DNA of 64,000 nt from Actinomycetes bacterium (GTDB lineage Bacteria > Actinomycetota > Actinomycetes > Mycobacteriales > Mycobacteriaceae), in the NCBI GenBank assembly GCA_023461275.1, contig JAEYMI010000013.1:1-64000 (forward strand), given 5' to 3'. Below the pieces are notes generated by a model. The model worked only from the letters and a program-made list of their open reading frames with translations, had not been told where the DNA came from and made no database searches. Position 1 is the first letter of the stretch. Every line of letters starts with the position of its first letter. A program made the position numbers and the translations under genes. Shown in pieces: positions 54,533 to 63,935 of the stretch.

Positions 54533-55570
54533 CTACAGCCCGGCGTAGCTGTGCAGCCCGGACACCACCAGGTTGATGATGAACAGGTTGAACAGCAGCG
54601 CGACGAAGCCCGCGACATTGATCCACGCGGCAGCGCTGTTGCGCCAGCCGGCTGTGGCGCGGGCGTGCAGGTACGCGGCGTAGATGACCCACGCGATGAA
54701 CGACACGGTCTCCTTGGGGTCCCAGCCCCAGAAACGGCCCCAGGCCGCCTCGGCCCAGATGGCGCCGCAGATCACGCCGAGCCCGAACAACGGGAAGCCG
54801 AACACGACGCACTTGTAGGCCAGTCGGTCCAGGGTTTCCGCTGACGGGATGCGGTCGACCACTCGTCGAACCCCGGCGGTGAATCCGTTGCTCGACGCAA
54901 CCGGGTCGGCGGCCACCGCGTCGTCGCCGCTGCCGAAGCGACCCCAGCGCATCTTGACCAGGTAGAGCACGCTCGCCACGCCGGAGACCAGCAACACGCC
55001 GGACGAGATCGAGATGATCGACACATGGATGGCCAGCCAGTACGACTTCAGCGCCGGCACGACGGGCGCGGCCTGGGTGTAGAGCCAGCGTCCGGCGATG
55101 AACATCAGCAGGGTCACCGGCACCAGCACGAACGTCAGCAGCGGGCGGTGTTCGGGCTTGCGCAGCACCACCACACCGGCGATCACGCAGGCCGCACACG
55201 TCATCGAGATGAACTCGTACATGTTGCCCCACGGGACACGATCGGTGGACATGCCGCGCAGCACGATCGACGCCAGGTGGGCGATCAGTCCGACGAAGAC
55301 CACCGGGTAGGCCATGTTGGCGACCTTCTCGCCCAGGGTGCGCTGCGGCGGGCCCTCGACGCGGCCCGGTGCGCGGGCGTCGGTGGATTCGCGTGCCGAT
55401 CCGCCGCCCGCGGTGACCAACTCGGCGGCGGCCAGTCGTCGGCTGCGGGCACCGGCCAGCGCGGCGAGGAACATGATCATCGCCAGCACATAGACCGTGA
55501 TGGCGGTGCTGAAGAGTAGGTCGGAGTAGCGGGCCAACGTCTCGTCGACGTGGATCGAACCACTGTTCAC
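54533..55570 (-). CDS. ccsB: Cytochrome c biogenesis protein CcsB (ResC)
   Basis: 345 residues from GTG 55570 (GGAAGGAC upstream, overlapping the resB stop). About eight helices; WGRFWGWDPKET is the haem-handling WWD motif, and flanking His residues (LIAHLASIV, IHVSIIS) are potential haem ligands. With ResB it forms the system II synthetase that exports haem and attaches it to apocytochromes outside the membrane. The linker near 45-80 is Ala/Arg-rich. Confidence 0.95.
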   Translation of the reverse strand: MNSGSIHVDETLARYSDLLFSTAITVYVLAMIMFLAALAGARSRRLAAAELVTAGGGSARESTDARAPGRVEGPPQRTLGEKVANMAYPVVFVGLIAHLASIVLRGMSTDRVPWGNMYEFISMTCAACVIAGVVVLRKPEHRPLLTFVLVPVTLLMFIAGRWLYTQAAPVVPALKSYWLAIHVSIISISSGVLLVSGVASVLYLVKMRWGRFGSGDDAVAADPVASSNGFTAGVRRVVDRIPSAETLDRLAYKCVVFGFPLFGLGVICGAIWAEAAWGRFWGWDPKETVSFIAWVIYAAYLHARATAGWRNSAAAWINVAGFVALLFNLFIINLVVSGLHSYAGL

Positions 55571-57216
55571 AGCCGTGTCCTTCCCGAGCCGCCTGCGTCC
55601 AGTAGCCGGGCGGCCTGTTCTTCGAAGCCTTCGCCCCATCCCGCTTGATCGGTGCGGGCCAGGCCGGCGATCTCTACTACCGTACGTCGTGACGGGCCGT
55701 CGGACTCGACGGGTGTCAGCCGCGCCCAGATCCGACGTCGACGCACCAGCAGCGAGACGAGCAGTCCGGCCAGCATCGCGATCGCCGAGCCGAGCACCCA
55801 CAGCTGCGCCGGATCGTGGCTGACCTGAACCGACACCCACCGGTCGTAGCCGTCGAAGGTGACGATGGTGCCGTCGGCGAGGGTGTGACTCTTGCCCTGC
55901 GCGAGGTTGACCTGGGCGCGTTGCTGCAGTCGGCCCTGCTGGATCAGTTGCTGATCGAGGGCGTAGACGTTCTGCGGTTTGCCGGTGTCCAGGCCGGTGT
56001 CGCCCTGGTAGACGCGGATCGCGACGTAGGGGTCCTTGGCCTCCGGCGACGACGAGGACAGCAGGGTGCCCTGGAACGACGCGGTCGGAGCGAACAAGCC
56101 CTCGAGGGCCACCTGGTGTTTACGACGCTCGTCCTCGTCGGGGTAGAGCCCGGCGGGGGTGTCGAAGCGGGCCGCACCCGACGACAGCATCGTGGACATC
56201 TCGTCGGGAATGAAAAGCACTGTCTGGGTGCGCTTCTCACCGTTGGGAAAGGTCACGGTGAACTTCGGGGCGTAGCCGTTGCCGAGCACGTAGACGCGGT
56301 CGCCGGCGATCCGCAGCGGGTCGTTGACGCGAATGTCGCGGCGCGACCAGTCGGCCGGATTCGAGCCGCCTGAGACGCCTTCTCGGTAGCGCACTTTCGC
56401 GGTGTACATGTCGGGCTGGCCGTTGGGCAGGAAGGTGGCGCTGAAGTCGTCGACGCGGAAACAGAAGGGCGCGAGGTCGGTTCCGTCGACGAGGCTGCCC
56501 GCGCGGAACGAATCGAAGACGGCGGTGGAGGTGTTGCACAGGCCCTGCTCGCCGTCGGCGACGAGACTTCGGGTGCCCTCGTAGCCGTAGAGTTTGCCGA
56601 CCGCGATCGACACCAGCAGAGCCAGCAACGCGAAGTGGAAGACCAGGTTGCCGAACTCGCGCAGATAACCCTTCTCGGCGGAGACCTCGACGGAGGAATC
56701 ATCCTTGGTGACCGTCACACGACGCCAGCCCTTGAGGTTGCCGCTGATCCGGGCGGCGATCTCGTCGGGGTCGCCGTCGACGGTGTGGGTGACGTGGCGC
56801 GGCAGGCGGCTCAGGTTGCGCGGCACCGGTACCGGCTGCGCGCGAAGGCTTTTCGCGTGCTCGATCATCCGCGGGGTCAGGCACCCGACCAGCGAGACGA
56901 ACAGCAGCACATAGATGGCGGTGAACCAGGCACTGGAGAAGACGTCGAAGAGCTGGATCTTGTCCATGAACTCGCCGAGCCTGCCGTGGTCGGCGATGTA
57001 GGTCAGCGTCTTCTGCTCGTTGAGTGGGCGTTGCGGTAGTAGCGCGCCGGGGATGGCGGCCAGCGCCAGCAGGAACAGCAGGATCAGCGCGGTCCGCATC
57101 GAGGTGAGTGACCGCCACAAGTTGCGTGCCGGCCACAGGATTCGACGCTTGACCCAGTGCGGCTGGGTTGGTCTCGTCGGCTGCTGCGACGACGGTGTGG
57201 TCAGGGTGCCGGTCAT
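55567..57216 (-). CDS. resB: Cytochrome c biogenesis protein ResB
   Basis: 549 residues from ATG 57216, overlapping the ccdA stop (ATGA). Three N-terminal helices (FLLALAAIPGALLPQRPLNE is the typical first one), a large extracytoplasmic domain (about 215-455, GYEGTRSLVADGEQG) and a last helix before a cytoplasmic tail. It is the scaffold partner of CcsB in system II haem ligation. The longer frame to 57522 reads through ccdA and is rejected. Confidence 0.95.
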   Translation of the reverse strand: MTGTLTTPSSQQPTRPTQPHWVKRRILWPARNLWRSLTSMRTALILLFLLALAAIPGALLPQRPLNEQKTLTYIADHGRLGEFMDKIQLFDVFSSAWFTAIYVLLFVSLVGCLTPRMIEHAKSLRAQPVPVPRNLSRLPRHVTHTVDGDPDEIAARISGNLKGWRRVTVTKDDSSVEVSAEKGYLREFGNLVFHFALLALLVSIAVGKLYGYEGTRSLVADGEQGLCNTSTAVFDSFRAGSLVDGTDLAPFCFRVDDFSATFLPNGQPDMYTAKVRYREGVSGGSNPADWSRRDIRVNDPLRIAGDRVYVLGNGYAPKFTVTFPNGEKRTQTVLFIPDEMSTMLSSGAARFDTPAGLYPDEDERRKHQVALEGLFAPTASFQGTLLSSSSPEAKDPYVAIRVYQGDTGLDTGKPQNVYALDQQLIQQGRLQQRAQVNLAQGKSHTLADGTIVTFDGYDRWVSVQVSHDPAQLWVLGSAIAMLAGLLVSLLVRRRRIWARLTPVESDGPSRRTVVEIAGLARTDQAGWGEGFEEQAARLLDAGGSGRTRL

Positions 57217-58031
57217 ACCGGAAGCTCCGTATCGGTGATGAAGGCGTCGCGCACCCAGACGATGAACTGATCCCACAGTCCGGTCACCAGGGCGATGCCG
57301 ACACAGATGAGCATGATGCCGCCGAACACCTGGATGGCGCGGGCGTGGTTCCGTAGCCAGCCGAGACTGCGCAGCGCCCAGGCCGACGAGAAGGCCAGCA
57401 GCACAAAAGGAATGCCGAGCCCGGCGCAGTAGGCGACGATGAGCGCGACACCCTTGGCGGCGGTGGCACCCTCGGTGCCGCTGACGGTCGCGATGACCGC
57501 GGCCAGCGTCGGACCGAGGCATGGCGTCCAGCCGAGCGCGAAGACCGCACCGAGCAGCGGCGCGCCGACGATGCTGGAGATGCGGCGCGGCTCGAATCGC
57601 AAGTCGCGCTGCATCATCGGGACCAGACCGATGAACACCAAACCCATCAGAATCGTGACCACCCCGCCGATGCGTTGCAGCACTTCACGATTGACGACGA
57701 AGGTGGTGGTGATACCGAGCACCGTCGCGGTGGCCGCGACGAACACCACGGTGAAGCCCAGGACGAACAGTCCGGCCGCCAACGCAACCCGATGTCGGCC
57801 GCGTTTGGCGGGCTCGCCGGGGGTCACCGCGGGCGCTTCGGCGCCGACGAGTCCGGCCAGATACGACAGGTAACCGGGCACCAGCGGCACCACGCACGGC
57901 GAGGCGAACGAGACCACCCCGGCGAGTACGCACGCGGCCAGCGCGAGCAGCAGCGGCCCACTGGACACCGTCGTGGCGAAGGTGTCTCCGATCGCCGCGA
58001 GTGGGTATGTCGTTGGGGCCGAACCGATCAT
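57213..58031 (-). CDS. ccdA: Thiol:disulfide interchange membrane protein CcdA
   Basis: 272 residues, about seven helices. SFASPCVVPLVPGYLSYLAG and LGWTPCLGPTLAAV hold the two redox Cys of CcdA, which passes electrons from thioredoxin across the membrane to keep apocytochrome Cys reduced. The ATG overlaps the upstream thioredoxin stop (ATGA). Confidence 0.95.
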   Translation of the reverse strand: MIGSAPTTYPLAAIGDTFATTVSSGPLLLALAACVLAGVVSFASPCVVPLVPGYLSYLAGLVGAEAPAVTPGEPAKRGRHRVALAAGLFVLGFTVVFVAATATVLGITTTFVVNREVLQRIGGVVTILMGLVFIGLVPMMQRDLRFEPRRISSIVGAPLLGAVFALGWTPCLGPTLAAVIATVSGTEGATAAKGVALIVAYCAGLGIPFVLLAFSSAWALRSLGWLRNHARAIQVFGGIMLICVGIALVTGLWDQFIVWVRDAFITDTELPV

Positions 58032-58684
58032 GCGCTGTGCGGTTCCTCCGCTGCGACCTTGCGGACGACGGCGTCGAGCTCGTCGGCCGAAACCGCTTTG
58101 AGGAAGACCACGGCCGGGCGATGCTGCCGATCGAGCACGACGGTGGTCGGGACGACGGCGGTCGGTGTGGTCAGCGCGGCGAGGCTGGCGCCGTCGAAGT
58201 CATAGATCGACGGGTAGCTCACCTTGCGGTCGGCGACGAAATCCTTGGCCGAGTCGCGGTCGTCGCGCAGATTGATGCCGAGGAAAGCGGTGCCGACGTC
58301 CTTGGTGTTCTCGGCGACCCGCTCGAGGTCGTCGGCCTCGCTGCGGCACGGACCGCACCAACTGCCCCACACGTTGACGACGGTGACCTTGCCCGCGAAT
58401 TCGGGGTCCGACAACGAGATCGGCTTGTCGGTCACCAGGTCGGGGCCGGCGAGGTCGGCGACCTTCTTGCGGTCGGCGACCGGGTAGGTGATGACGGTCT
58501 GGCCACCCGGCGAGACGAACTGGAAGGTGTCACCCTGGGCGACCGCGTCGTCGCCGGTGCTACAACCGGTGACCACCACGATCAGCGACGCGAGCAGCGC
58601 GAGGAGCACAGAAACCTTGCGCGCCTGACGTTTTCGCGCCTGGATCTTTCGGCCGGAATGAGTGTGCACGTTGCGGACGCTCAC
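58028..58684 (-). CDS. TlpA/ResA-like thiol-disulfide lipoprotein
   Basis: 218 residues. The signal ends VVVTGCS (lipobox). VNVWGSWCGPCRSEADDLE holds the CxxC; the cis-Pro loop is TTPTAVVPTTVV. It faces outward and, using electrons from CcdA, reduces apocytochrome c haem-binding Cys. It overlaps both neighbours by 4 nt, so the operon order is hemL - phosphatase - thioredoxin - ccdA - resB - ccsB. Confidence 0.93.
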   Translation of the reverse strand: MSVRNVHTHSGRKIQARKRQARKVSVLLALLASLIVVVTGCSTGDDAVAQGDTFQFVSPGGQTVITYPVADRKKVADLAGPDLVTDKPISLSDPEFAGKVTVVNVWGSWCGPCRSEADDLERVAENTKDVGTAFLGINLRDDRDSAKDFVADRKVSYPSIYDFDGASLAALTTPTAVVPTTVVLDRQHRPAVVFLKAVSADELDAVVRKVAAEEPHSA

Positions 58685-59307
58685 GCCCCCGTTGCCAGCG
58701 GATCAGACGATCCGGCGGGTTCGGAATAGATGATGTCGACGAGCGCATCGTCGGAGTAGATCAGGCTGGTCAACGACGCCAGCGAGCACTGCCGACGACG
58801 CGGATCGTGCCAGAGCCGTTGGCCTTCGAGGAATCGGCGCAGGGTGTAGACCGGCAGCTGATGGCTGACGCAGACGGCCTCGTGTCCGCGGGCCGCGTCG
58901 CGCGCGGCGTTGGCGGCGGCCAGCATGCGATGCGCGAGCTGGATGTAGGGCTCGCCCCACGACGGCGTGAACGGGTCACGCAGTTTGAGCCAGTGCCGCG
59001 GCTTGGAGAGCGCGCCGTCGCCGACGGAGACCTTGAGTCCCTCGAAGACGTTCTCGGCCTCGATGAGTTCGTCGTTGGTGATGATCGACAGCCCGTGCGC
59101 GGCCGCGATGGGCGTCGCGGTTTCCTGCGCCCGCTGCAGCGGGGACGCGAAGACCGCGGCGATGTCGTGGTCGGCGAGGGTGTCGGCGACCTTGCGGGCC
59201 TGGGCCCGGCCGGTGTCAGAGAGCCGGAAGCCGGGCAGCCGCCCGTAGAGGATGCCGTCGGGATTGTGGACCTCACCGTGTCGCATCATGTGCACGATGG
59301 TTCGCAT
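58681..59307 (-). CDS. Histidine phosphatase superfamily protein (phosphoglycerate mutase-like)
   Basis: 208 residues. VHMMRHGEVHNPDG is the RHG motif with the catalytic His; FASPLQRAQETA and CVSHQLPVYTLRRFL supply the other phosphate-binding residues. This gene conservatively sits between hemL and the ccs genes in Mycobacteriales. Its substrate is not established. The ATG shares one base with the hemL stop (TGATG). Confidence 0.93.
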   Translation of the reverse strand: MRTIVHMMRHGEVHNPDGILYGRLPGFRLSDTGRAQARKVADTLADHDIAAVFASPLQRAQETATPIAAAHGLSIITNDELIEAENVFEGLKVSVGDGALSKPRHWLKLRDPFTPSWGEPYIQLAHRMLAAANAARDAARGHEAVCVSHQLPVYTLRRFLEGQRLWHDPRRRQCSLASLTSLIYSDDALVDIIYSEPAGSSDPLATGA

Positions 59308-60680
59308 CAGGACTTCTCCCCCGCTTTGGCTGTGGTTGATGCGCTCGCAGCGGCGGCAGCGGCAGCCGGCAACGCATCCGCGATCACACTGAAAGCATCG
59401 TCGTCGAGGGCGGCGGAGACAAACCAGGCCTCGAAGGCGCTCGGCGGCGGATACACGCCGCGCTCGAGCAGAGCGTGGAAGAACGGGGCAAAACGCCAGG
59501 TCTCGGTGGCCTTGACGCCGTCGTAGTCGACGATCTCGACGTCGGGGGTGGTGGTGAAGAAAACACTGAGCAGGCTGCCGGCCTTCTGCACACGGTGGCT
59601 GACACCGGCGGTGGTCAGGGACGTGGTGAGCAGGTCGGCGAGGCGGTCGGAGTTGGCGTCGAGGGCTGCGTAGACGTCGGCGTCGGCGTTGCGCAGGGTG
59701 GCCAGTCCGGCGGCGACGGCCACCGGGTTACCGCTGAGTGTGCCCGCTTGATAGACCGGGCCGTTCGGTGCGAGGTGGCCCATCACGTCGGCGCGACCGC
59801 CGAAGGCCGCGGCCGGCAACCCACCGCTCATCACCTTGCCGAAGGTGTAGAGGTCGCCGCCGACGCCTTCGATGCCGTACCAGCCGGCGGGGCTGACGCG
59901 GAATCCGGTCATCACCTCGTCGATGATCAGCAGCGCACCGTGGCGGGTGGTGAGTTCACGCAGGCCGGCGTTGAATCCGGGGCGCGGGGCGATGGCGCCC
60001 ATGTTGCCCGCGGCGGCCTCGGTGATGACCGCGGCGATCTCGTGGCCGTACTCGTCGAAGGCGGCGGTGACGGCATCGAGGTCGTTGTAGGGCAGCACGA
60101 CGGTGTCGTGGGCCGATGCGCCGGTGACGCCCGGCGAGGTGGGCAGGCCGAGGGTGGCCACGCCCGACCCGGCGTCGGCGAGCAGCGCGTCGACGTGGCC
60201 GTGGTAGCAGCCGGAGAACTTGATGATCTTGGAGCGGCCGGTGTAGCCGCGGGCCAGGCGGATGGCCGACATGGTGGCCTCGGTGCCGGAGTTGACCAGT
60301 CGGATGCGTTGAACGGGGTCGACGCGGTCGATGATCTCCTCGGCGAGCTCGATCTCGGCCTCGGTGGGCGCCCCGAACGAGAGGCCGGTGGTCGCGGCGC
60401 GCTGCACGGCGTCGACGACGGCCGGGTGCGCGTGGCCGAGGATCATCGGCCCCCAGGAGGACACGAGGTCGACGTAGGAGTTGCCGTCGGCGTCGGTGAG
60501 ATGGCAGCCGCGCGCGCTGGTGATGAAGCGTGGGGTACCGCCGACCGCGGAGAACGCGCGGACCGGCGAATTGACGCCACCCGGGATAACGGTGCACGCC
60601 CGGTCGAATAGCTCCGCGGAATGCGGAACCGCCTCGATACCCGACGGAGTTGATGAGCGGGACGGCACGGAACGGGTCAC
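59307..60680 (-). CDS. hemL: Glutamate-1-semialdehyde 2,1-aminomutase
   Basis: 457 residues from GTG 60680; the open frame extends to 61064 but has no family likeness there. ACTVIPGGVNSPVRAF, LVNSGTEATMSAIRLAR, IIDEVMTGFR and YTFGKVMSGGLP (PLP Lys) are all intact. It makes 5-aminolevulinate for haem and other tetrapyrroles, which fits the adjoining cytochrome c genes. An Ala-rich tail closes the protein. Confidence 0.97.
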   Translation of the reverse strand: MTRSVPSRSSTPSGIEAVPHSAELFDRACTVIPGGVNSPVRAFSAVGGTPRFITSARGCHLTDADGNSYVDLVSSWGPMILGHAHPAVVDAVQRAATTGLSFGAPTEAEIELAEEIIDRVDPVQRIRLVNSGTEATMSAIRLARGYTGRSKIIKFSGCYHGHVDALLADAGSGVATLGLPTSPGVTGASAHDTVVLPYNDLDAVTAAFDEYGHEIAAVITEAAAGNMGAIAPRPGFNAGLRELTTRHGALLIIDEVMTGFRVSPAGWYGIEGVGGDLYTFGKVMSGGLPAAAFGGRADVMGHLAPNGPVYQAGTLSGNPVAVAAGLATLRNADADVYAALDANSDRLADLLTTSLTTAGVSHRVQKAGSLLSVFFTTTPDVEIVDYDGVKATETWRFAPFFHALLERGVYPPPSAFEAWFVSAALDDDAFSVIADALPAAAAAAASASTTAKAGEKS

Positions 60681-60913
60681 AATCCCAGTGTTCCAAAAGG
60701 CGACGACGGCGCCCAAATCGTTCAGGATGCTCTCAGCGTTGCCGACACCTCCGACCAGTCGCGACGCGCCGAGGTCGTATACGTTTTTGTATGACATACG
60801 ACACAAAAAGCTAGCGGATTGAACGATCTCAACGAATAGTTTGCCGAGAGTGGATTGATTAAGGTGAACAACCGGTTCGCGCCAGCGGACCGTCCACGTG
60901 GGGGGATTTAATA

Positions 60914-61711
60914 ATGAGCACCATCGACACGCAGCGATGGAACCTCGTCCGATGGGGCGCACGTTTCGCCGTGACGTGCGCGATGCTCGTCGCCGCGACG
61001 GCAACCGTGCTGACCGTCGGAGGCCTCGCGACCGCCACGCCGCACTCATCCGGAGGAACCACATCTGGTGGCTCGACGTCCGGTGGTACCTCGTCCAGCG
61101 GGTCGACGTCCAGCGGTTCGACGGGCACCAAGTCGCCTGCTGGCACCGCCACCGCTACCGCGACGCCGAAACCGACCGCCACCGCGACGCCGACGGTCAC
61201 CCAGCCGACGGGCACCACGCCCGGTACCCAGACACCTGGTACTCAGACACCTGCCACGACTCGGCCGATTCCGGGCAACATCCTGCCGACGACCGATCCC
61301 ACCGGCTCGTCGAGCGCGTCGCCGTCACAGAGCTGGGGTGGCTCCGGCGGTTCGACCCACGCCGATGACACCACCTCGCAGTCCGGGACCGGCCCGGCCG
61401 ACGGCGCGCGCGGGGACGGCTCGGGTGGCGCTGGCGCGGATTCCTCGGCTGCGGGGACGTCGGCTGCAGGGACGTCGTCGAAGAAGAAGCGGCCGCCGGT
61501 GCGTCCCGCCCCGGCGCTGACCGACTCGACGGTCCGGGTGGAGCCGGCCCTGGCCGGCCAGACGGTCAACCAGGCCGCCGACATGCCCCGACCGACCGCG
61601 ATGTCATCCGCCGAGCCGCTGATCTTCGGCGCCGCGGGTCTGATGGTGGCGGTCACCGCGCTGGCCACCGGGCTCGTCGTGTGGCGTCGGGGAAGCGTCG
61701 TCCGGCTGTAG
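60914..61711 (+). CDS. Exported low-complexity protein with C-terminal membrane anchor
   Basis: 265 residues with GGGGGG upstream of ATG 60914. Signal helix (FAVTCAMLVAATATVL), then Ser/Gly/Thr/Pro-rich sequence (SGGTTSGGSTSGGTS, TQTPGTQTPAT) and a last helix (LIFGAAGLMVAVTALATGL) with an Arg-containing tail. It looks like a wall-spanning stalk. No enzyme domain is seen; family not recognised. Confidence 0.75.
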   Translation: MSTIDTQRWNLVRWGARFAVTCAMLVAATATVLTVGGLATATPHSSGGTTSGGSTSGGTSSSGSTSSGSTGTKSPAGTATATATPKPTATATPTVTQPTGTTPGTQTPGTQTPATTRPIPGNILPTTDPTGSSSASPSQSWGGSGGSTHADDTTSQSGTGPADGARGDGSGGAGADSSAAGTSAAGTSSKKKRPPVRPAPALTDSTVRVEPALAGQTVNQAADMPRPTAMSSAEPLIFGAAGLMVAVTALATGLVVWRRGSVVRL

Positions 61712-61753
61712 GACCGTGGCTGTTGTGGGCGCCGGTGCTTCTGTCGGGCTGTG

Positions 61754-61822
61754 GTTCCCGCGACTTCAGCTGCTTCCCGCGACCATGACTGAGGTCGCGG
61801 AAGCAGCTGAGTTCGCGGGAAC
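61754..61822. repeat. Long near-perfect hairpin (~30-bp stem)
   Basis: GTTCCCGCGACTTCAGCTGC...CGCGACC (61754-61784) pairs with GGTCGCGG...GTTCGCGGGAAC (61793-61822), with one mismatch and one bulged base around an 8-base loop. It lies after the stop of the exported protein gene and could end its transcript, but the stem is longer than most terminators. Confidence 0.8.
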
Positions 61823-61892
61823 TCACGCCTAATCGCCACTGGACAATCGGGATCTCGCATATCGTGAACCCCAGTCGATCTGGAGGTGTCGC

Positions 61893-62555
61893 GTGGCCGG
61901 TCCTGTCCCGATGAACGAGTCGTCGGGTCCGGCGCCGTTCCAGCCTCCGGAAGACTGGATTCCGGTCGACAAACGACGATTCGGCCTCGACCGCCGCACC
62001 ATCGGGCCCGGTCTGCTCGTCGCGGTGATCGCGCTGGTCATGGCGACCGTGCCGACCGCGATCGACCAGAGCGTCAGCTACGACGACCCGATCAAACCCG
62101 GCGAGGTGATCGCCCTGACTGGCGGCGTCACGGTGAGTCCGCCGGCCGGATGGAACGTCGAATCCGGTGTGCGGGAGGGTTCACCGCTGGCCGGCGGCCG
62201 GTACCCGCAGGAGGCCAAGCTCACCGACGCCGACACCGTCGTCGCCATCCAGAGCGCCCCGTTCACCGGCACGTCTGCCCAACTGTTCCAACAGATCACC
62301 GGTTTTGAGAAGGCCATCTCACCCACCGGCCCGACCGTCTCCGAAGGCACGTCGACGGTGACCACGCGCGACGGGCACCAAGGAGTGGTCGGCGGTTACG
62401 CCGGCGCCGGTACCGACGGGGTGCTCGCGGCCGTGTCGGCCAACGGAGTGGGCGTGCAGGTGGTCGCGGTGACACCGAAAACTGCTGACCCGCAGACCAA
62501 CACCGACCTCGCGGAGATCATCCAGAGCATGACCATCACCGGAGACAAGTCATGA
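61893..62555 (+). CDS. Single-pass membrane protein, unknown function
   Basis: 220 residues from GTG 61893 with GGAGG upstream. A Pro-rich cytoplasmic leader, one helix (GPGLLVAVIALVMATVPTAI) and an extracytoplasmic domain (VTVSPPAGWNVESGVREG, TDLAEIIQSMTITG) reminiscent of mycobacterial envelope proteins of unknown role. Its stop overlaps the next start (ATGA), so it is probably co-expressed with the PrsW protease. Confidence 0.78.
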   Translation: MAGPVPMNESSGPAPFQPPEDWIPVDKRRFGLDRRTIGPGLLVAVIALVMATVPTAIDQSVSYDDPIKPGEVIALTGGVTVSPPAGWNVESGVREGSPLAGGRYPQEAKLTDADTVVAIQSAPFTGTSAQLFQQITGFEKAISPTGPTVSEGTSTVTTRDGHQGVVGGYAGAGTDGVLAAVSANGVGVQVVAVTPKTADPQTNTDLAEIIQSMTITGDKS

Positions 62556-63754
62556 CCGCCGTTGGATATCCCCAGGCGCCGCAACCGGATCCGGGGCTGG
62601 CACGTGCTGCCGCGATTGCCGCGTCGGGTCGTTGCGCGGGCTTCCATTTCATCGCACCGCGTAACTTCTGCTGGTGGGTGTACATCGTGCTCGTCGGCTA
62701 CGGGGTGCTCACCGCCATCGCGATGCTCGGGCAGCCACTGAGCGTGTTCGGACCCGCGATCAGCGGCGCGATTGCGCTGCTGCTGATCTACGGGTTGGTG
62801 CTGTGGTGGTTCACCCGCACCATCGACCGGTACTCGCCGGTGCCGGGCAAGCTGATCGTGACCGCCCTGATGTGGGGCGCCTTCGCCGCGACGATGACCA
62901 TCGCGGTCCACGCCAACACTGCGCTGATCTCGTTGTACGCCAAGGTGTTCGGCCAGAAGTTCGCGCAGAACTGGGCGGCCGGCCTGTCCGCGCCGATCAC
63001 CGAAGAAGTTGCCAAGGGCATCGGCATCGTCCTGCTGATCTACATGGCGCCCAAGGTGATTCGCACGGCGTTCGACGGTTTCATCGTCGGCGCATTCATC
63101 GGGTTGGGTTTTCAAACGCTGGAGAACATTCTGTACTCGATGAATGTCGCGACGAGCGAGTTCGGGCTCAACGCCGGTGAGCTCGCGTTGCAGAATGCGT
63201 TGTTGCGCATGGTGAGTGGAGTGTCGGGGCACATCGTCAACACGGCGATCTTCTGCGCCGGCGTCGTGTACCTGATGGGCCGCCCCGGTGAGCCGCGCAA
63301 CGTCAAACGTGGAATCGGGTTGATGGTGTTGCCGATCGCGATGCACTGGTTCTTCAACTCGTTGCAGGCCCTGTTCCCGGTGCCCGGCGCGTGGTTCCTG
63401 ATCGTGCTGCTGTTGGCGGTGGCGTTGTTCGTGACGATCACCGTGATGGTGTACCGCTTGGTAGTGGTGCGCGAGCAGATGCTGCTGCGGGCGATCCTGG
63501 CACCCGAGGTGACGATCGGTGTGCTCACCCCGCCCGAACTCGACGCGATCGCCGGCACCGCCAAACAGCGCCGGGCCCTACGTAAGTCGCTGCCCGACCA
63601 CGCGGCCCGTCGGCGGCAGCGGTGGGTGGTGGAGGCGGCGAGCGACCTCGCCAACGCCCTGGCCCGATCCGGCGGCGCCGACACACCCGAGGTCGCCTTC
63701 GCGAGGTCGGAAGTGTGGCGGGTCCGCACCGGGATGCCCGCCGCGCGGTTGTAG
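62552..63754 (+). CDS. PrsW-family intramembrane metalloprotease
   Basis: 400 residues, about eight helices. APITEEVAKGIGI (EExxK), FIGLGFQTLENILY (FxxxEN) and the His-bearing IAMHWFFNSLQ are the three PrsW-type motifs for zinc binding and catalysis. PrsW in Bacillus performs site-1 cleavage of an anti-sigma factor. No anti-sigma gene lies beside it here; the co-expressed protein at 61893-62555 is a possible substrate or partner. Confidence 0.9.
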   Translation: MTAVGYPQAPQPDPGLARAAAIAASGRCAGFHFIAPRNFCWWVYIVLVGYGVLTAIAMLGQPLSVFGPAISGAIALLLIYGLVLWWFTRTIDRYSPVPGKLIVTALMWGAFAATMTIAVHANTALISLYAKVFGQKFAQNWAAGLSAPITEEVAKGIGIVLLIYMAPKVIRTAFDGFIVGAFIGLGFQTLENILYSMNVATSEFGLNAGELALQNALLRMVSGVSGHIVNTAIFCAGVVYLMGRPGEPRNVKRGIGLMVLPIAMHWFFNSLQALFPVPGAWFLIVLLLAVALFVTITVMVYRLVVVREQMLLRAILAPEVTIGVLTPPELDAIAGTAKQRRALRKSLPDHAARRRQRWVVEAASDLANALARSGGADTPEVAFARSEVWRVRTGMPAARL

Positions 63755-63765
63755 GTCTGCGCTGG

Positions 63766-63846
63766 TCGAGTTCCCCGAGCCGCCAGGCGAGGGGCGACCC
63801 GCCGGCCGAGTGCCCCGAGCCGCCAAGGCGAGGGGCGTATCGAGGC
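63766..63846 (+). repeat. Dispersed CCGAGCCGCC...GGCGAGGGGCG repeat, two units
   Basis: TCGAGTTCCCCGAGCCGCC with AGGCGAGGGGCG, then CCGAGTGCCCCGAGCCGCC with AAGGCGAGGGGCG and TATCGAGGCC. It is related to the elements at 10893 and 40405. Confidence 0.65.
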
Positions 63847-63858
63847 CAAGCTCGAGCG

Positions 63859-63935
63859 GTGACACAACCTCGGTGTCACAGCGTCGCCGCGTCAATAGTC
63901 GACGCCGACTTCGGCTCCTACCGAGGCTGTGTCAC
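63859..63935. repeat. Dispersed ~76-bp palindromic element, copy 8
   Basis: GTGACACAACCTCGGTGTC at the left, CTACCGAGGCTGTGTCAC at the right, interior CGTCAATAGTCGACGCCGAC. It is the copy with the best-matching right end and lies about 100 bp after the PrsW gene. Confidence 0.9.

Noticed and set aside
59475..60611. Plus-strand 378-aa Gly/Val/Asp-rich frame
   Set aside because: It is antisense to hemL, whose motifs are complete and conserved.
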